DNA of 64,000 bases from Deltaproteobacteria bacterium (GTDB taxonomy: Bacteria > Myxococcota_A > Polyangia > GCA-2747355 > JADLHG01). The stretch spans positions 1 through 64,000 of the forward strand of contig JADLHG010000016.1 of assembly GCA_020848905.1 (NCBI GenBank), written 5' to 3'. Positions within the stretch are counted from its first letter, which is position 1; each line of letters begins with the position of its first letter. Of the stretch, positions 60,475-64,000 are shown piece after piece. Under the pieces are notes generated by a model. That model was not told the DNA's origin and did not search any database. It worked only from the letters and a program-made list of their open reading frames with translations. A program made the position numbers and the translations under genes.

Positions 60475-62067
60475 CTACTTCTTGCTCGGTGGGCGGTCGA
60501 CGGCTGTGCCGAAGGGCGCCGTCGGGGTCTTCTTCTTCACGGGAGAGGTGGGGTGCTGCTCCACGGTCTCCTCGTCGGAGAGCGTGCCGATGCCGATGTC
60601 CGTGTCGCGACCGCTCCCCGTGCGCGAGCGAGGGGTGCCGATCACCGCATGGCGGCCCGCGGTGATGCCGCCCGTGCCGTGCGGCAACAGCGGCGGCGCC
60701 TCCCTTTCGGGGGGAGTGGCCGTCGAAGCCGGCGTGTTTGGCACGACCGCGCGCGCACTCGCCGACGGGAGCGCGCCGGGCGAGCCGCCCGAGGGATTCG
60801 TGGCCGAGAAGAGCTCGGCCAGCTCGTCGGTCAGGCGGGAGCTGGGCGTCCGGCCTCCCTGAGCGCCGGGGCGCGACGCGACCACTGCGGGGGAGGGCGG
60901 ACTCGCGGGGCGCGGCGGCGCGGCGGCCGCCCCGGTGCTGCTCGCTCCCGCGGGGAGGGGGAGCTCGTCGGGCCGATCAGGCACGTGCGGGGGCACGATC
61001 CCCGCTTCCACGGCCCCGGGGAGCCGGTGGGCATCGCGCAGGAAGACCGTGTCGGTGAAGCAGTCGGCGAGCGCTTCGACCAGGTCGTCCATCGTCTGAA
61101 AGCGCCGGTCGGGCTTCTTCTCGAGGCAACGCATGATCGTGCGGTGCGTGCCCTCGTCCACTTGGACGCGCGGATTGCGTTCGCCCGGGGGGACCACCTT
61201 CCCCGAGACGTGCCCGTTCAGGATGTCGAGCGCCGCGTCTCCCTCGAAGGGCACCGTCCCCGTCACCATCTCGTAGAAGAGGATGCCGAGCGCGTACACG
61301 TCGCTGCGGCCGTCTACCGCCTCGCCGCGGGCCTGCTCGGGAGACATGTAGTGGGGCGTGCCGAAGATGATGCCGGTCTTGGTGCTCCAGCCCGAGGGCG
61401 CCTTGTCGGCGATCATGCGCGCCACGCCGAAGTCCAGGACCTTCACGAAGTCGAAGGTCCCTTCGGCCTCGACCACGAACTGGCGTCCGGTGTCGTTCTG
61501 CACCGCGCGAACGACGCGGCGGCGCCCCTCCCGATTGGTCAGGAAGATGTTGTCGGGCTTGAGGTCCTGGTGAACGATGCCGTGGTCGTGCGCGGCGGCG
61601 AGGGCGTGTCCGATCTGCCGCACGATGTTCACGGCCTTGAAGATCGGCACCACCCCCTGCCGCGCCAGGATCGTCTCGAGGCTCTCTCCCTCGAGGTACT
61701 CCATGATGAAATAGACCGACCCGTCGGGGCTCGTGCCGAAGTCGGTCACGTCCACGATGCTCGGGTGGCGAATGCGGCTCGCGGCGCGAGCCTCCTTGAG
61801 GAACTGGTCCGCGGCCCCTTTGCGGCGGGCGAAGCGTTCGTGCAGGACCTTGATCGCCACGGGCTTGCCGAGCAGGCTGTGCTCCCCGCGGTAGACGACC
61901 CCCATCCCCCCCTCGCCCAGGATCCCCTGGATGTCGTAGTTGCCGAGCTTGGCGCCCACGCGGGCCAGCACCTCCGGCCCGTAGAGCGGCGAGCCGTCGA
62001 CGGAGCAACGGTCCGCGGGTTCGGCGAAGCGCCGACCACACTGCGGGCAGCTCAGCGTCAGGCTCAT
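60475..62067 (-). CDS. Ser/Thr protein kinase (HQD-type) with disordered C-terminus
   Basis: A 530-residue cytoplasmic kinase. Residues 7-21 hold CPQCG...C, like the other kinase in this window. The kinase domain (about 44-330) has G-loop GEGGMGVVYR, Lys73 in AIKVL, and YMSPEQ. The catalytic loop is HQDLKPDN (Asp168), so the usual HRD arginine is Gln. DFG is at 212-214, 39 residues after Asn173 instead of about 13, because of a 26-residue insertion. After about 345 the sequence is Ala/Pro/Ser/Thr-rich, and the end is basic. All residues needed for catalysis are present. No membrane span was seen. Confidence 0.92.
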   Translation of the reverse strand: MSLTLSCPQCGRRFAEPADRCSVDGSPLYGPEVLARVGAKLGNYDIQGILGEGGMGVVYRGEHSLLGKPVAIKVLHERFARRKGAADQFLKEARAASRIRHPSIVDVTDFGTSPDGSVYFIMEYLEGESLETILARQGVVPIFKAVNIVRQIGHALAAAHDHGIVHQDLKPDNIFLTNREGRRRVVRAVQNDTGRQFVVEAEGTFDFVKVLDFGVARMIADKAPSGWSTKTGIIFGTPHYMSPEQARGEAVDGRSDVYALGILFYEMVTGTVPFEGDAALDILNGHVSGKVVPPGERNPRVQVDEGTHRTIMRCLEKKPDRRFQTMDDLVEALADCFTDTVFLRDAHRLPGAVEAGIVPPHVPDRPDELPLPAGASSTGAAAAPPRPASPPSPAVVASRPGAQGGRTPSSRLTDELAELFSATNPSGGSPGALPSASARAVVPNTPASTATPPEREAPPLLPHGTGGITAGRHAVIGTPRSRTGSGRDTDIGIGTLSDEETVEQHPTSPVKKKTPTAPFGTAVDRPPSKK

Positions 62068-62263
62068 GGGCGTGGTCCCCGTGGCTTCATCGGCGGGATG
62101 ATCGCGTCATTGAGGCAACGGCTACTATCCCACGCGGGCGCGGGGCGGTGCAAGGCTCACGCAGGGTTTCGGCTCGCGCTCGCTCAGCGGCTCGAGCGTC
62201 CCTCGTTGTGACCGGGTACGAGGGACTGCTACCATGCGGCGCGTTGCAGAGCGGAGTTGCCCG

Positions 62264-62740
62264 ATGTCGTCGCGATCCCTGCGTGCGTTGCTCTTCCTGG
62301 TCCCTCTTAGCGCGCTCTCGGCGGGGTTCACGCCGTTCAGCCCCATCACGAGCGTGTGTCCGAAGTGCCCCGCGCCGAACGAGGACGTGGTGGTGCTCCT
62401 CTCCGGGGTGCGCGTCCCCTGCCGTGTCGTGGCGCACAACCGCAGCTACTACATCCTGGAGCGGCTCGGGGAGGTGCGCGCGGTGAAGAAGCGCGAGGTG
62501 GGGCAGGTCGTGTGGCGGGGGTCCGAGCAGCCGGTCCTGCAGACGGCCGACCAGGTGATCCTCAAGAACGGGGTGGTGCTGCACGGCTCCATCGTCGAGG
62601 AGGAGAAGGCGCGTTTCTTCGTCGTGCAGAGCGGGAGCCGGCGGCTCGTGGCCTGGGTGAGCCAGATCGCGGCGGTCTACAAGCAGGGGGAGGCCTACCG
62701 GTTCAAGAACTCCGAGCCGACGGCCCAGCCGAGCCCGTAG
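62264..62740 (+). CDS. Small secreted protein of unknown function
   Basis: A 158-residue protein with a signal peptide (SLRALLFLVPLSALSAGF). The next part has a Cys pair (VCPKCP) just after the cleavage region and another Cys in VRVPCRVVAH. The rest appears beta-rich (VILKNGVVLHGSIVEEEKARFFVVQ). The repeated lysine/glycine turns resemble small SH3-like or DUF folds, but no family is assigned. The ATG at 62264 follows GGAG by 8 nt; one at 62234 is an alternative. It converges with the cystathionine lyase gene with 13 nt between stops. Confidence 0.7.
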   Translation: MSSRSLRALLFLVPLSALSAGFTPFSPITSVCPKCPAPNEDVVVLLSGVRVPCRVVAHNRSYYILERLGEVRAVKKREVGQVVWRGSEQPVLQTADQVILKNGVVLHGSIVEEEKARFFVVQSGSRRLVAWVSQIAAVYKQGEAYRFKNSEPTAQPSP

Positions 62741-62753
62741 AACGTCGCGGGGA

Positions 62754-63929
62754 CTACACCCGCTCTGCGGCGGCCAGCGCTGCGGCCAGATCGCCGCGGA
62801 GGTCCTCGAGGTCCTCGATCCCCACCGACAGGCGAATCAGGCCGTCGTCGATGCCGAGCTGCGCGCGCAGGTGCGGCTCCACCGAGGCGTGGGTCATGAT
62901 CGCGGGGTGCTCGACGAGGGATTCGACGCCGCCCAGGCTCTCGGCGAGGGCGAAGACGCGGAAGGCCTTCAGCGCCGCGCGGGCCGCGGGGAGCCCGCCC
63001 TTGACCACGAAGGTGATCATCCCGCCGAAGCCCGTCTGCTGCGCCTTGGCGAGCGCGTGCTGTGGATGGCTCGACAGGCCCGGGTAGATCACCTTCTGCA
63101 CGGCGGCGTGCTCGGCGAGGAAGCCGGCCAGGGCGCGCGCGTTCGTCTCGTGGCGCTCCATGCGGACGTGCAGGGTCTTCAGCCCGCGGAGCACGAGGAA
63201 GCAGTCGTTCGGCGACGGCACGGCACCGACGGCGTTCTGCAGGAACTTCAGCCGCGCGTGGAGCTCCGCGTTCGAGGTGAGCGCGATCCCCCCCACCGCG
63301 TCGGAGTGGCCGTTCAGGTACTTCGTGGTCGAGTGCACGACGAGGTCGGCGCCGAGCTCGAGCGGGCGCTGGTTGAAGGGGGTCATGAAGGTGTTGTCCA
63401 CGACCAGGAGCGCCCCCGCCTGGTGCGCGAGCTCGGCCACCTTGCGGAGGTCGATGACCTTCAGCATCGGGTTCGTCGGGGTCTCGAGCCAGACGAGCTT
63501 GGTCCCCGCGAAGCGCGCCGGCACGAGGTTCTCGGGGCGGGTGAGGTCGAGGAAATCGAACGAGAGCCCGTGGCGGCGGTAGACCTTGTCGAAGATGCGG
63601 TAGGTCCCGCCGTAGACGTCGTCGGCGGAGACGACGCGGTCGCCGGCGTCGAGCAGGTGCATCACCGCGTCGGTGGTGGCGCAGCCCGAGGCGAAGGCGA
63701 TCCCGTGCGCGGCTCCCTCGAGCGCCGCGATGCAGCCCTCGAGCGCCTCGCGGGTCGGGTTCTGCGTGCGCGCGTATTCGTAGCCCAGGTGCTCGCCTGG
63801 CCCCGACTGGACGTATGTCGAGGTCTGGTAGATGGGCGTCATGATCGCGCCCGTCGTGGGGTCGGGGCGCTGCCCGGCGTGGATGGCCTTCGTGCCGAAG
63901 CCGCCGGTAGGAGTGCGATCGTTCGACAT
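62754..63929 (-). CDS. Cystathionine gamma-lyase / gamma-synthase
   Basis: A 391-residue Cys/Met-metabolism PLP enzyme. PLP Lys203 is in the family motif STTKYLNGHSD. Other marks are YEYARTQNPTREALE, FASGCATTDAV, DDVYGGTYR, LETPTNPML and VDNTFMTP. Family members can act as gamma-synthase or gamma-lyase and cannot be told apart reliably by eye. The gene lies 10 nt downstream of the end of a CBS-domain gene, probably cystathionine beta-synthase. This favours gamma-lyase and reverse transsulfuration from homocysteine to cysteine. Confidence 0.88.
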   Translation of the reverse strand: MSNDRTPTGGFGTKAIHAGQRPDPTTGAIMTPIYQTSTYVQSGPGEHLGYEYARTQNPTREALEGCIAALEGAAHGIAFASGCATTDAVMHLLDAGDRVVSADDVYGGTYRIFDKVYRRHGLSFDFLDLTRPENLVPARFAGTKLVWLETPTNPMLKVIDLRKVAELAHQAGALLVVDNTFMTPFNQRPLELGADLVVHSTTKYLNGHSDAVGGIALTSNAELHARLKFLQNAVGAVPSPNDCFLVLRGLKTLHVRMERHETNARALAGFLAEHAAVQKVIYPGLSSHPQHALAKAQQTGFGGMITFVVKGGLPAARAALKAFRVFALAESLGGVESLVEHPAIMTHASVEPHLRAQLGIDDGLIRLSVGIEDLEDLRGDLAAALAAAERV

Positions 63930-63939
63930 GTCCTTCGTC

Positions 63940-64000
63940 CTAGGCGGCGGTGCGCTTCGAGATGTAGTCGATGAGGTCGATCTTGGTCAGCAGGCCCGTG
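63940..64000 (-). CDS. C-terminal end of a CBS-domain protein, probably cystathionine beta-synthase
   Basis: Only the last 19 codons are in the window; the gene runs off the right end. The translated tail reads TGLLTKIDLIDYISKRTAA, the typical end of a CBS domain in cystathionine beta-synthase. It is placed 10 nt before the cystathionine gamma-lyase gene on the same strand, which supports the beta-synthase assignment. With so little sequence other CBS proteins (for example IMPDH-like) remain possible. Confidence 0.6.
   Translation of the reverse strand, partial: TGLLTKIDLIDYISKRTAA

Overview
The window is high-GC, densely coded bacterial chromosome. It most likely comes from the phylum Myxococcota (formerly Deltaproteobacteria). 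The best marker is a C-terminus of MYXO-CTERM type (Cys pair, hydrophobic segment, arginine tail) on a von Willebrand A / MopE-type surface protein at 39045-41450. Supporting signs are two Ser/Thr protein kinases with N-terminal Cys motifs, a 2606-residue TPR protein, several lipoproteins and an NtrC-type two-component pair. No phage, transposon, CRISPR array, rRNA or integration site was seen; the region looks like stable core genome with some lineage-specific genes.

Layout. (1) 1-14609, plus strand: end of tuf, tRNA-Trp, secE, nusG, rplK, rplA, rplJ, rplL, rpoB, rpoC, then rpmG (displaced from its common place before secE) and an EF-G gene. (2) 14625-18541, minus: two unrecognised helical proteins and a kinase-PAS-cyclase-like protein whose cyclase part lacks key catalytic residues. 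(3) 18662-20906, plus: groES-groEL behind a sigma70-type promoter and a perfect CIRCE operator, closed by a strong terminator. (4) 20936-24858: ECF sigma factor with an anti-sigma-like partner, an outer-membrane barrel candidate and a secreted coiled-coil protein. (5) 25104-29058, minus: rplM-rpsI followed by a small membrane protein, a histidine kinase and an NtrC-type regulator. (6) 29270-35196: recN, an M23 peptidase, a 5'-nucleotidase lipoprotein and a trypsin-like lipoprotein. (7) 35488-38928, minus: pyruvate-dehydrogenase-type E1 alpha, E1 beta and E2. (8) 39045-42492: the VWA/MopE surface protein and a fasciclin lipoprotein. (9) 42528-47687, plus: Sir2 deacylase, carA, carB. (10) 47684-60328, minus: thiolase, lon, giant TPR protein, Ppx/GppA phosphatase. 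(11) 60475-64000: second Ser/Thr kinase, a small secreted protein, a cystathionine gamma-lyase/synthase and the end of a CBS-domain protein, probably cystathionine beta-synthase.

How the parts fit. The first third is the transcription/translation core. The rest is proteostasis (GroESL under HrcA, Lon), envelope and signalling genes, and central metabolism (PDH, carbamoyl phosphate, transsulfuration). No clearly new enzyme system is visible. The strongest candidates for undescribed biology are the operon of two unknown proteins with a pseudo-cyclase kinase, the two-component system attached to a ribosomal-protein operon, the giant TPR-Ppx pair, and the ECF sigma factor with an atypical partner.
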